Counted from the stretch's first letter, positions 6,800 through 14,411 are shown. The stretch is DNA of 26,006 nucleotides from Clostridia bacterium (GCA_900771085.1 CAAGMR010000011.1:1-26006); one strand, 5' to 3'. Notes: generated from the letters alone by a model not told the origin. Program-made: numbers and translations.

Positions 6800-7681
6800 A
6801 TGACTATGAAACTTGCTGCATGTGCAAAAATCAATCTGATGCTTGATATTCTTGGTACAACAGATGACGGATATCACACTCTGTTTATGATAATGCAGTC
6901 GGTAAGCATAGAAGATTTCGTTACCATTACGGAGACAGGTAAAAAAGGCACTATCACTCTTTCATGTTCCAATGCGAAATTGCCATCTGATTCTTCTAAT
7001 ATCGGTTACAAAGCAGCGGCAAGATTTTTCGAGATGACCGGAATTGATAATCCCGGCATACACATAGACATCGAAAAGCATATTCCGTTTGCTGCCGGCC
7101 TTGCAGGCGGCAGCGCAGATGCGGCAGCAGTGTATGTTGGCCTGAACCGTCTCACGGGGGCCAACCTCTCAACCAAAGAGCTATGTGAAATAGCTCTTAA
7201 AACAGGTGCGGATGTTCCATTCTGCATCCAGGGCGGAACCATGTGTGCGACAGATATCGGCGGTGTGCTTGCGCCTCTGCCGGATATAAACCATAAATGG
7301 TTTGTTCTTGTTAAGCCTTCTCAGGACGTATCAACCAAAGAGGCTTATGATGCATTTGACAGGAGTGACAACATTCGTCATCTTGATACTACCGGAATGC
7401 TCAGAGCCATGGTCACCAAAAATGACGATGCCATTTATTCAAGAGTAGGAAATGTTTTCGAACAGTTCATATATGTTGAGGACAGAGTTACCATTAAGTC
7501 AGTGATGAGACGCAACAACGCGATTGCTCACTGCATGAGCGGTAGCGGACCTACAGTGTTTGGCGTATTTGATAATAAAAAGGATGCATGCTCTTGCTAT
7601 GAGGAACTGAAGTCTCTCGGCTTTGACTCATCATTTGTATGTGAACCTCAAAATAACGGTGTAAGATTCATCGAAGATTGA
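6800..7681 (+). CDS. ispE: 4-diphosphocytidyl-2-C-methyl-D-erythritol kinase
   Basis: Phosphorylates CDP-methylerythritol with ATP in the non-mevalonate (MEP) route to isoprenoids. It is a GHMP kinase of 293 residues, the normal size. Visible motifs: AKIN with Lys10 near the N-terminus, the glycine-rich ATP loop PFAAGLAGGSADAAA (96-110), GADVPFC with the conserved Asp138, and MSGSGPTVFGVF near the C-terminus (GHMP motif 3). The ATG at 6800 is six bases after AAGGG, better spaced than the ATG at 6806. The gene is followed after 11 bases by a secreted threonine-rich protein, apparently on the same transcript, although no functional link is obvious. Confidence 0.95.
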   Translation: MTMKLAACAKINLMLDILGTTDDGYHTLFMIMQSVSIEDFVTITETGKKGTITLSCSNAKLPSDSSNIGYKAAARFFEMTGIDNPGIHIDIEKHIPFAAGLAGGSADAAAVYVGLNRLTGANLSTKELCEIALKTGADVPFCIQGGTMCATDIGGVLAPLPDINHKWFVLVKPSQDVSTKEAYDAFDRSDNIRHLDTTGMLRAMVTKNDDAIYSRVGNVFEQFIYVEDRVTIKSVMRRNNAIAHCMSGSGPTVFGVFDNKKDACSCYEELKSLGFDSSFVCEPQNNGVRFIED

Positions 7682-7692
7682 TTGGAGATTTT

Positions 7693-8427
7693 ATGCGTAC
7701 ACTTTCCAATAAGACAAAATCACTGATAATAGCAGTTACTGCAATCCTTATGGCAGTTCTTTATACAGTTCCTGCCTTTGCGGTAACGGTTGACCCAAGC
7801 GGTTCAATTTACATTCCGGAGGGAACGGTAAATGTTAATTCCGGTTCGGTATATGTCGATCCTGCCGAGTATTCAAAGGTAAAGAGAGTTTATGTACCAG
7901 ATTCCGCAAGAACAATTTCAGCAGGTGCATTTACTCAGTACCCTAACCTTGAAGTAGTATATGTTGACAATTATCAGGGTGGAGTACAGGTAAGCCCGGG
8001 TGCTACAGGCGGCAATGCAAGAATTGTATATTCCGAGCAGCCACCTGCAACCACAGCTACAACTGCTGCACCTACAACAGCTACAACAACTTCAACAACT
8101 TCAACAACTACGACTTCTTCCACTACAGAGACAACAACCGAAACTACTACTTCCGAAATAACAAAGAAGGAAGAGACTACAAAGGTTACAGAGTCCACAA
8201 CAACCACAACTGCCTATGACGTTGTAAGAGAAGACAATATCGAAGAAAAAACTGATGAGATAGACCCTGAGTTCAATGCCGGTCTTGTTCGCCGCGTTAA
8301 GAGCCAGGTAGTAAACCTCAGCAGCGCAGGTAACCCGCAGAGCAATGCATTGATGATAGTTATTACTGCAATTTCCGCATTCTCACTGATTATTCTCGGC
8401 ATTGCCAAATTCAGACAGAAAAAATAA
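7693..8427 (+). CDS. Secreted Thr-rich surface protein with sortase-type (NPQSN) anchor
   Basis: A 244-residue predicted cell-wall protein. An N-terminal signal peptide ends near PAFA (about residue 30). A short module at about 60-95 (KRVYVPDSARTISAGAFTQY) resembles one or two BspA-like leucine-rich repeats. A Thr-rich linker runs about 118-173, followed by an acidic/charged stretch. The C-terminus is a classic sorting signal: NPQSN at 214-218, a hydrophobic segment (about 219-238), then KFRQKK. NPQSN resembles the NPQTN-type motif of class B sortases, and a class B sortase gene lies about 5 kb away in this window. The start at 7693 follows TTGGAGATTTT; an in-frame upstream start at 7678 overlaps ispE and has no ribosome site. 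Its role may be adhesion or surface display; the ligand is unknown. Confidence 0.82.
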   Translation: MRTLSNKTKSLIIAVTAILMAVLYTVPAFAVTVDPSGSIYIPEGTVNVNSGSVYVDPAEYSKVKRVYVPDSARTISAGAFTQYPNLEVVYVDNYQGGVQVSPGATGGNARIVYSEQPPATTATTAAPTTATTTSTTSTTTTSSTTETTTETTTSEITKKEETTKVTESTTTTTAYDVVREDNIEEKTDEIDPEFNAGLVRRVKSQVVNLSSAGNPQSNALMIVITAISAFSLIILGIAKFRQKK

Positions 8428-8434
8428 ATAACAT

Positions 8435-8470
8435 AAAAGCCTTGCAGGCATTTGCTGCAAGGCTTTTTTT
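8435..8470. terminator. Bidirectional terminator between convergent genes
   Basis: GCCTTGCA (8439-8446) pairs with TGCAAGGC (8456-8463) and is followed by a T run, with AAAA on the left. It serves the surface protein on the plus strand and the GNAT gene on the minus strand. Confidence 0.9.
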
Positions 8471-9068
8471 ATCCGCAATGAAGTTCGTCGGGAGCACGAA
8501 GAGTGAGTTTGATGTTCTTCTCAAGCTCTTTCAGCATTTCTTCATCTTCGGCCTCAGGGTATGTCAGAAGAAGACGTGAGTAAGGATTGGTGCCTGTGGT
8601 ATATCCCGGGTGAATATAGAGATAATCCTCGTTTACAGCGAACCCGCTGTCCGCCAGAAAGCTCAGACGCTTTTCGTCGGAAACATCGAGAGGAGGCTTT
8701 GCCTCCATGATAACCTTTCTGCCGCCGCAGAAAGCTTTGAGTATTTCGCTCTCTGTGTCACTTTCGGAAAGTTCAGGTATCAGAGCGAAATGGTCGATAT
8801 AAACATACTCGGTTACACTGACTGAAACAGGTCCGTTGCTGTTTTCGTCCACCGGCCTCATTATTCCTCCAAGCTCGAAGAAGAAAAGCAGTCCGACGAT
8901 ACGGTCGTCGTCATAAATGCCAAGAGCGTGATAGTCATGTCTTGACATGGCTATGGCCTGCTCTTGTGGCAAACGTTTTTCTTCGGCAGGGAAGGATTTT
9001 TCGTATAATTCCCATACATCTGAATCGAGCAGGGAATCGACGTCATTATAAGAGTAAAATTCGAGCAT
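8469..9068 (-). CDS. GNAT-like acetyltransferase, acetyl-CoA loop degenerate
   Basis: A 199-residue protein with the layout of a Firmicutes GNAT family: the N-terminal YEKSFPAEEKR segment, a central strand IDHFALIPEL (91-100), KVIMEAKPP (118-126), and the C-terminal strand/helix FLADSGFAVNEDYLYIHPGY (137-156). In active members the central strand is followed by an R/Q-x-x-G-x-G/A loop that binds the pyrophosphate of acetyl-CoA. Here that place reads PELSESDTESEI and has no glycines. The protein may therefore bind CoA poorly or have lost catalysis. The start follows AGGAGAGACATT. It is a single gene sharing a terminator with the surface protein; a TATAAT -10-like box lies at 9097-9102 (minus). 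The substrate is unknown. Confidence 0.75.
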   Translation of the reverse strand: MLEFYSYNDVDSLLDSDVWELYEKSFPAEEKRLPQEQAIAMSRHDYHALGIYDDDRIVGLLFFFELGGIMRPVDENSNGPVSVSVTEYVYIDHFALIPELSESDTESEILKAFCGGRKVIMEAKPPLDVSDEKRLSFLADSGFAVNEDYLYIHPGYTTGTNPYSRLLLTYPEAEDEEMLKELEKNIKLTLRAPDELHCG

Positions 9069-9125
9069 AATGTCTCTCCTGAATGAGGTTAATCATATTA
9101 TATTTATTATTGTACATACTATTAT

Positions 9126-9154
9126 TTGACACTGCAAGTTTGCGAACATATAAT
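9126..9154 (+). promoter_or_regulatory. Consensus sigma-A promoter of the ClC operon
   Basis: TTGACA (9126-9131), a 17-base spacer, and TATAAT (9149-9154) form a perfect match to the housekeeping consensus. The predicted transcript begins near 9161, leaving only about 22 bases before the ATG at 9183. That excludes a translation start inside the promoter. Confidence 0.9.
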
Positions 9155-9182
9155 AACTATTAAATTTTTTGGAGGTGAGGAA

Positions 9183-10466
9183 ATGGGCAGATATTTCAGG
9201 TCAGCCATGACAGAGATAAAATTCTTCTTTGATCATCTGAGAGTTTATCTTAAGTGGATGTGCTTTGCCATTATCATTGGCGGCATCCTTGGCGCTGTCG
9301 GAGCGGGCTTCTACTATGCTCTCAGCGGAGCAGAGTTTATCCGTGGCAAGTATCCTTTCATTGTCTTTTTCCTTCCCGTTGCAGGTCTTCTTGTAGTAGC
9401 ACTTTACAAGCTGCTTGACAAGGACCCGAAGCATATCGACAACAGGGGAACCAATATGGCTCTTGCAGCCATCAATTCAGACGAGGATGTTCCGCTCAGA
9501 ATCACTCTTCTGATCTTTGTTTCAACTGTTATTTCTCATATTTTCGGTGCTTCTGTCGGCCGTGAAGGTGCGGCTCTTCAGATGGGTGCGAGTATTGGCA
9601 ACAAGTTTGCAAAACTCATAAAGCTTGAGGAAGCAGATAAGAAGATTCTTATTATGACAGGTATGAGTGCTGCGTTCGCTGCAATCTTTGGCTCACCTCT
9701 CACAGCGGCTGTTTTCTCAATGGAAGTGGTTTCTGTCGGAATCATGCATTACGGTGCGCTGGTTCCCTGTATTATTTCTGCTCTCTCTGCAATGTCATTT
9801 GCAAAGTTCCTCGGTGTTGAATATGAGCCATATAAGCTCACCGATACCATGAGCCTTGCTCCTGTTGCCGGAGCAAAGGTCTGCCTTCTCGGTATTCTCT
9901 GCGCAATGCTCAGTATTGTAATCTGCGTTGTACTTATTCTTTCCGAAAGATTCATGCAGAATATTTTTGAAAATCAGTACGTAAGAATATTTGTAGCCGG
10001 TACTGCAGTTGCTCTTCTTACCCTTGCGGCAGGCACCAGTGACTACAACGGCCTCGGTAGTGACATTATTGTAAATGCAGTAGCCGGAAAAGCAGTCTGG
10101 TATGCATTTATTCTGAAACTTATATTTGCTTCAGTTTCGCTCTCGGGCGGATACAAGGGCGGTGAAATTGTACCGTCTCTTTTCATTGGCGCAACCTTCG
10201 GATGCGTTGTAGCGCCTCTCATCGGCATTCCTGCCGGCCTCGGCGCTGCTCTCGGACTTGTCGCTGTGTTCTGCGGCGTTACAAATTCTCCGATAGCATC
10301 ATTTATTATGGGCATTGAGCTCTTCGGAAGTGCAAACATCTGGATGTTTGGCCTTATTGTTGCAGTAAGCTACATGATGTCAGGTTACTATGGACTTTAT
10401 AAGAGCCAGCTCATTATTTACTCAAAATACAGACATGTTTACGTACGCAGAAACGCGAAACGTTAA
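9183..10466 (+). CDS. ClC-family anion channel/antiporter
   Basis: An integral membrane anion transporter of the ClC family, 427 residues from the ATG at 9183, which sits behind GGAGGTGAGGAA. Recognisable ClC segments are GREGA (126-130, gating Glu128), FGSPLTAAVFSMEV (169-182), GGYKGGEIVPSLFIGA (322-337), and Tyr406 in GLYKSQ near the C-terminus. The usual first selectivity motif GSGIP is replaced by GTNMA (89-93), and the canonical GREGP proline is alanine. There are no C-terminal CBS domains. These substitutions mean transport of chloride should not be assumed; fluoride-type ClC proteins also depart from GSGIP and GREGP. No fluoride riboswitch is visible upstream. First gene of a three-gene operon with a cytidylate-kinase-like protein (14-base gap) and a MATE exporter. 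Confidence 0.9.
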   Translation: MGRYFRSAMTEIKFFFDHLRVYLKWMCFAIIIGGILGAVGAGFYYALSGAEFIRGKYPFIVFFLPVAGLLVVALYKLLDKDPKHIDNRGTNMALAAINSDEDVPLRITLLIFVSTVISHIFGASVGREGAALQMGASIGNKFAKLIKLEEADKKILIMTGMSAAFAAIFGSPLTAAVFSMEVVSVGIMHYGALVPCIISALSAMSFAKFLGVEYEPYKLTDTMSLAPVAGAKVCLLGILCAMLSIVICVVLILSERFMQNIFENQYVRIFVAGTAVALLTLAAGTSDYNGLGSDIIVNAVAGKAVWYAFILKLIFASVSLSGGYKGGEIVPSLFIGATFGCVVAPLIGIPAGLGAALGLVAVFCGVTNSPIASFIMGIELFGSANIWMFGLIVAVSYMMSGYYGLYKSQLIIYSKYRHVYVRRNAKR

Positions 10467-10480
10467 CATAGAAAGGGAAA

Positions 10481-11086
10481 ATGAAAATGTCTTTTTATAT
10501 TACAATCGGAAGACAGAATGGATGTGGCGGACGCATTGTCGGAAAAGAATTAGCCGCAAAACTCGGCGTAGAGTATTACGATAAAGACGCTGTAATAGAC
10601 CTGATTGCAGAAGACTGTGGACTTGCAAGAGAAAGCGTAAGCGAATTTATGGAAAAACGCACATCGAGTCTTCTTTATGAAATGGCTACATTTGCTCAGC
10701 CAAACCCTCTTGAGGAACAGATTTTTATTTCTAAAACCCGTATAGTTAATCAGCTCGCAGATAAGGGCTCATGTGTATTTGTCGGAATATGTGCTGATTA
10801 CATTCTCCGTGAAAGAGATAATGTTCTGAAAGTATTCCTTTATGGCAGCGCTGAAGAAAGACTCAAGAGAGTTAATGAAGTATATGGCCAGAAAGATATC
10901 ACCTCTGCAAAACTCAAAACCCTTGATAAGCATCGCGGTGATTACTATAAATTCTTCACTTCCGTTAAATGGGGAGACAGAGAGAATTATGACATCAATA
11001 TAAATACAGACCTTGGAATAGACCGGGTAGTAGCAATGATTGAACTGATTGCAAAAGAGAAATTTGGAGGTGTTAATATTGGCTAA
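10481..11086 (+). CDS. Cytidylate kinase-like family protein
   Basis: A 201-residue P-loop-like nucleotide-binding protein of the cytidylate-kinase-2 type (Pfam Cytidylate_kin2). The N-terminal strand and glycine-rich loop read YITIGRQNGCGGRIVGKELA (6-25), followed by LGVEYYDKDAVIDLIAEDCGL, the family's hallmark. The loop has no canonical GKT/GKS lysine, as is usual for this family, and differs from true CMP kinase (Cmk), so CMP phosphorylation is unproven. LRERDNVLKVFLYGSAEERLKRV resembles the lid-region arginines of nucleoside monophosphate kinases. The start at 10481 follows AAAGGG. The gene overlaps the MATE exporter by eight bases, indicating translational coupling. Its relation to the two transporters is unknown. 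Confidence 0.85.
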   Translation: MKMSFYITIGRQNGCGGRIVGKELAAKLGVEYYDKDAVIDLIAEDCGLARESVSEFMEKRTSSLLYEMATFAQPNPLEEQIFISKTRIVNQLADKGSCVFVGICADYILRERDNVLKVFLYGSAEERLKRVNEVYGQKDITSAKLKTLDKHRGDYYKFFTSVKWGDRENYDININTDLGIDRVVAMIELIAKEKFGGVNIG

Positions 11087-12434
11087 TTCAGGGATGCCTG
11101 AAAACAAACTCGGCACAATGCCGATAAATAAACTGCTTATTACAACATCTCTTCCTATGATTATCTCCATGCTCGTTCAGGCACTTTACAACGTTGTGGA
11201 CAGCATGTTCGTATCAAGAATTGAAGAAGATGCACTGACGGCAGTATCACTTGCGTTCTCACTGCAGAATCTTATGATTTCAATTGCAGTCGGTACCGGT
11301 GTCGGTGTTGGTGCACTGGTTTCAAAGTCTCTCGGTGAGAAAAACTTTGAAAATGCCAACAGAGCTGCAAACAATGCATTTGTGCTTTACATGATTACAT
11401 ATGCAGTTTTCCTGCTCGGTGCATTTACCATCACCAGATCTTTCTTTGAGATTCAGACAGACGATGCCACAATCATTCAGTACGGCGTTGACTATATGAG
11501 AACAATTCTCATATGCAGTTTTGGTATGCTTCTCCAGATTCTTCTTGAAAGACTTCTTATTTCAACCGGACGTTCCTTTTACAGCATGATTACACAGGCA
11601 ACGGGTGCCATTATTAACATGGTTATGGACCCAATCCTTATCTTTGGATACTTCGGGGCACCGGCTCTCGGTGTTAAGGGTGCTGCAGTTGCAACAGTAT
11701 TTGGACAGATAGTGGCAGCCTGCTTAGGTCTGGCATTTAATATCAGAATCAACAAAGATATTGTTCTTTCACCAAAGTATATGCCTCTTAAAGCAGAAAT
11801 TGTTAAGCGCATATATTCTGTAGGTGTTCCATCAATTCTTATGGCAGCTATTGGATCGGTAATGACCTTTGCAATGAATAAGATTCTTATCGTATTCTCA
11901 ACAACGGCAGTTGCGGTATTTGGCGTATACTTCAAACTTCAGAGCTTCGTATTCATGCCGGTATTCGGCCTTAACAACGGTATGGTTCCAATAGTTGCTT
12001 ATAACTATGGCGCAAGAAGACGAGACAGAATCATGAAGACAATAAAGCTTGCCATGGCTTATGCCGTAGCAATTATGTTAATCGGCTTTGTGGTATTTGA
12101 GACCATTCCGGGTACATTGCTGAAAATCTTCGCCGCATCAGACGATATGCTGAAGATTGGTATTCCTGCAATGAGACTCATCGCCATTCCGTTTATTGTG
12201 GCAGGTGCAAACATCATCATGGGTTCATCATTCCAGGCTTTGGACAATGCAGTTTACAGCCTGATTGTATCTGTTGCACGTCAGCTGGTCGTTCTTGTTC
12301 CGGCAGCTTACCTTCTTTCCTTAACAGGTAATCTTAATATGGTATGGCTTGCGTTCCCGATTGCGGAAATCATGTCCAGTGCAGCGAGTATATTCTTCTT
12401 CAGAAGACAGCTGAAAACCAAACTGAACTTCTAA
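11079..12434 (+). CDS. MATE-family multidrug/cation efflux transporter
   Basis: A polytopic membrane exporter of the MATE family (NorM/DinF-like), normally exchanging Na+ or H+ for drugs or metabolites. About 12 hydrophobic segments are visible in two similar halves; the N-terminal pattern PINKLLITTSLPMIISML...ALYNVVDSMFVSRI is characteristic. The length is about 451 residues. I choose the TTG at 11079: GGAGG lies eight bases upstream at 11066-11070 and translation reads MANSGMPENKLGTMP, whereas the ATG at 11049 lies deep in the preceding gene without a ribosome site. It overlaps the kinase-like gene by eight bases and ends the operon at a strong terminator. The substrate is unknown. Confidence 0.92.
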   Translation: MANSGMPENKLGTMPINKLLITTSLPMIISMLVQALYNVVDSMFVSRIEEDALTAVSLAFSLQNLMISIAVGTGVGVGALVSKSLGEKNFENANRAANNAFVLYMITYAVFLLGAFTITRSFFEIQTDDATIIQYGVDYMRTILICSFGMLLQILLERLLISTGRSFYSMITQATGAIINMVMDPILIFGYFGAPALGVKGAAVATVFGQIVAACLGLAFNIRINKDIVLSPKYMPLKAEIVKRIYSVGVPSILMAAIGSVMTFAMNKILIVFSTTAVAVFGVYFKLQSFVFMPVFGLNNGMVPIVAYNYGARRRDRIMKTIKLAMAYAVAIMLIGFVVFETIPGTLLKIFAASDDMLKIGIPAMRLIAIPFIVAGANIIMGSSFQALDNAVYSLIVSVARQLVVLVPAAYLLSLTGNLNMVWLAFPIAEIMSSAASIFFFRRQLKTKLNF

Positions 12435-12438
12435 AAAA

Positions 12439-12470
12439 TAAAAGGTCCTCGAAAGAGGACCTTTTTCTTT
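12439..12470. terminator. Bidirectional terminator, MATE gene / plsY
   Basis: AGGTCCTC (12443-12450) and GAGGACCT (12455-12462) form a stem with a GAAA tetraloop. T runs lie on the plus side and A runs on the left, so it can stop both convergent transcripts. Confidence 0.92.
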
Positions 12471-13155
12471 ATTCTTTATTATGTTCTTCTTCTTTTTTCT
12501 TACCGCTGCCTTTGCCCCAAAGCTTTTTTTCCTCTCCATTCTTGAGTCTCTTGAGATTTTCTCTGTGTCTCCAGAAAGAGATTATCGGATAAGCTACGGC
12601 TACGAGCATAAGAGAAGGATAAAACGGGGTTCCGTGATAAGTAACTGCGAAGTAAATGAAAGCAAATGTCTGCATTGAAAGTGATGCAACGGACATTATT
12701 CTTCCAAGGAAGAGAATGAGAAGGGCCGGAATGCCTGCGTAGAAGAACACTCTCGGGTCAACCGCAAGAATAATTCCGATTGTGGAAGCAACGCCCTTGC
12801 CGCCCTTGAAGTTCATATAGAACGGATGGTTGTGTCCGAGGACACAGATGACACCGCAGAATAACTGGAATCCCACTGCAAGGCTAGGTTCCGGCATATA
12901 GTCGCGGAACACAAATTTTACTGCCATAATTGCCAAAGCACCCTTGCCGGCATCAATGAGAAGGCATGTAAGTCCGAACTTCTTGCCGAATACTCTCAAA
13001 GCATTGGTTGCGCCTGCATTGCCGCTGCCGTAGTCTCTGATATCTTTTTTGTATATGAGACGTCCAAGCAGGTATGAAGGCTGGAATGAGCCTATAAGGT
13101 AGCAACTTAACATGGCAATTAATATTTTTATTGCCAATGCGTTGGTAATTATCAT
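12469..13155 (-). CDS. plsY: Acyl-phosphate:glycerol-3-phosphate acyltransferase PlsY
   Basis: Integral membrane enzyme that transfers the acyl group from acyl-phosphate to glycerol-3-phosphate, the first committed step of phospholipid synthesis in most Gram-positives. Three conserved regions are visible: SFQPSYLLGR (23-32) leading to DYGSGNAGATN (41-51), the segment around AGKGALAI (69-76), and GHNHPFYMNFKGGKGVAST (107-125). Several hydrophobic segments span the 228-residue protein, and the C-terminal tail (RLKNGEEKKLWGKGSGKKK...) is strongly basic, then acidic, and longer than in E. coli. The start follows AAGGAGACC. It is divergent from the Rrf2 regulator, with only 69 bases between the starts, so regulation of the two could interact. 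Confidence 0.95.
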   Translation of the reverse strand: MIITNALAIKILIAMLSCYLIGSFQPSYLLGRLIYKKDIRDYGSGNAGATNALRVFGKKFGLTCLLIDAGKGALAIMAVKFVFRDYMPEPSLAVGFQLFCGVICVLGHNHPFYMNFKGGKGVASTIGIILAVDPRVFFYAGIPALLILFLGRIMSVASLSMQTFAFIYFAVTYHGTPFYPSLMLVAVAYPIISFWRHRENLKRLKNGEEKKLWGKGSGKKKEEEHNKE

Positions 13156-13177
13156 AGTGGTCTCCTTTAAGTGAAAG

Positions 13178-13206
13178 TTGCATGAAACAGCCCAAGGCTG
13201 TAAAAT
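13178..13206 (+). promoter_or_regulatory. Promoter of the Rrf2 gene with a palindromic operator in the spacer
   Basis: TTGCAT (13178-13183), a 17-base spacer and TAAAAT (13201-13206) form a plausible promoter. The spacer holds the inverted repeat ACAGCC-CAA-GGCTGT (13187-13201), which touches the -10 box. A repressor bound there would block RNA polymerase. Autoregulation by the adjacent Rrf2 protein is the simplest reading, but it is inference. Confidence 0.6.
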
Positions 13207-13224
13207 CCTATTGGGTGAAATATA

Positions 13225-13632
13225 ATGATGATTTCTACAAAAGGCCGTTATGCTTTGAGAATAGCAATCGACCTCTCACAACATATGAATGATGGCCCCG
13301 TATCTCTTAAGGCCATTGCAGACAGACAGGATGTCTCCGTAAAATACATGGAGGCAATTGCCGGCCGTCTGTCAAAAGCAGGAATAATTACGGCTCAGCA
13401 TGGTAAAAAGGGCGGTTATGTTCTTTCGAGACAGCCCGTGGATATTTCAGTAGGTGAAATACTCAAGGCTGCTGAAGGAGACTTAAACCCCGTTTCATGT
13501 GCCGGAACTTCCGACGGCTGTATTAACAGTTCAGACTGTCTGACTTATCCGCTATGGAACGCATTGGACAACAAGATTCTCAACTATCTTGAAAGTGTGT
13601 CACTTGACGACGTTCTGACGGGTAATGTTTAA
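13225..13632 (+). CDS. Rrf2/IscR-type transcriptional regulator
   Basis: A 135-residue winged-helix regulator of the Rrf2 family. The N-terminus ISTKGRYALRIAIDL and the recognition region VSVKYMEAIAGRLSKAGIITAQHGKKGGYVL are typical. Three cysteines at 92, 99 and 105 (spacing x6, x5) sit where IscR carries its cluster ligands Cys92, Cys98 and Cys104. An iron-sulfur cluster is therefore likely, making it a sensor of iron, oxygen or redox state, or of Fe-S supply. No isc/suf genes or cysteine synthesis genes are adjacent, so the regulon is unknown. Translation may begin at 13225 or the adjoining ATG at 13228; GGGTGA lies just upstream. Its stop codon overlaps that of the convergent sortase gene. 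Confidence 0.9.
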   Translation: MMISTKGRYALRIAIDLSQHMNDGPVSLKAIADRQDVSVKYMEAIAGRLSKAGIITAQHGKKGGYVLSRQPVDISVGEILKAAEGDLNPVSCAGTSDGCINSSDCLTYPLWNALDNKILNYLESVSLDDVLTGNV

Positions 13633-14411
13633 AGTCCGTTTTCCCAATAGTCCACAAGTCTTGCGTTGACAACAAACCTTTCGGTTTTTGTGCGACTGGT
13701 ACAGGTTGAAAGAGTAAGAATTTTTTCTGTACCCTGTGGTTCGTACCAGCCAATGTCTTTGACTATGGAGCGGGAAGCGATTTTTCTTTGCCAGTCTTTA
13801 TAAGACTCGTCGTCGACAAACGTAAGTGTGTAGACGGAATCGCTGGTTTCTACGGTAAATGCTGAGAAGATCTCATATTTGCATGTGTATCCATCCATTA
13901 TGATATAAACGAATGGGTGCGCCTGACGGTAATCAGCCGTCTTATAGTTTTTGAGACTGCCAAACATTGACCCGTTTTTAGTATTATGACCGTAGATTAC
14001 GGTATGACGATCTGAAAGATCACTGCTGCAGTCTTTGGAAATAAAAATACTTCCAAAAATGCTGTATTCACCCGTATAGGTTGTACGCAGATATTTCTGA
14101 TCGCTTCCTGACCACAAGAGGGGATAACTGACATTTGTTTCAGGTATTACTATCCAGCCCTTGATGTCGGGATTTTCTTTTTTCAGGCTATCGATATCGA
14201 CAGTTATGCCTGTTTCTGCATTCTTTGCAATTATCTGTTGAGCATAATCTGCTTCATCAGTGTATCTGTTCCTTGAATTGTCATAGAAGGAATCGCCTTC
14301 GTGATAACTGTAGAGAATTCGGCCGACATTTATTGCTGCCAGCAGGAAAATAAGAAGGAGAATTAACTGAATGAAGGTAATAATGCGATTTCTGCTTTTT
14401 TTATTCTTCAA
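13629..14411 (-). CDS. srtB: Class B sortase
   Basis: A membrane-anchored cysteine transpeptidase that cuts secreted proteins at a C-terminal sorting motif and joins them to peptidoglycan. Of 260 residues, 10-30 form the N-terminal membrane anchor. Catalytic residues are His142 in YGHNTKNGSMFG, Cys237 in TLSTCT (the class B signature), and Arg245 in TERFVV. The region DIKGWIVIPETNVSYPLLW (82-100) and the YLRTTY stretch are typical of SrtB. The start is TTG at 14411, six bases after a strong AAAGGAGGT site at 14418-14426. The gene stands alone, convergent with the Rrf2 gene, the two overlapping by four bases (TTAA shared by both stops). A likely substrate with an NPQSN signal is encoded at 7693-8427. 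Confidence 0.93.
   Translation of the reverse strand: MKNKKSRNRIITFIQLILLLIFLLAAINVGRILYSYHEGDSFYDNSRNRYTDEADYAQQIIAKNAETGITVDIDSLKKENPDIKGWIVIPETNVSYPLLWSGSDQKYLRTTYTGEYSIFGSIFISKDCSSDLSDRHTVIYGHNTKNGSMFGSLKNYKTADYRQAHPFVYIIMDGYTCKYEIFSAFTVETSDSVYTLTFVDDESYKDWQRKIASRSIVKDIGWYEPQGTEKILTLSTCTSRTKTERFVVNARLVDYWENGL

Noticed and set aside
9069..9182. A fluoride riboswitch upstream of the ClC gene
   Set aside because: The predicted leader is only about 22 bases and shows none of the conserved crcB-motif segments.
9126..9182. TTG at 9126 as the ClC start
   Set aside because: It coincides with the -35 box of the promoter; the transcript would start downstream of it.
11049..11078. Upstream ATG start for the MATE gene
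   Set aside because: It lies inside the kinase-like gene without a ribosome site, while TTG 11079 has GGAGG at proper spacing.
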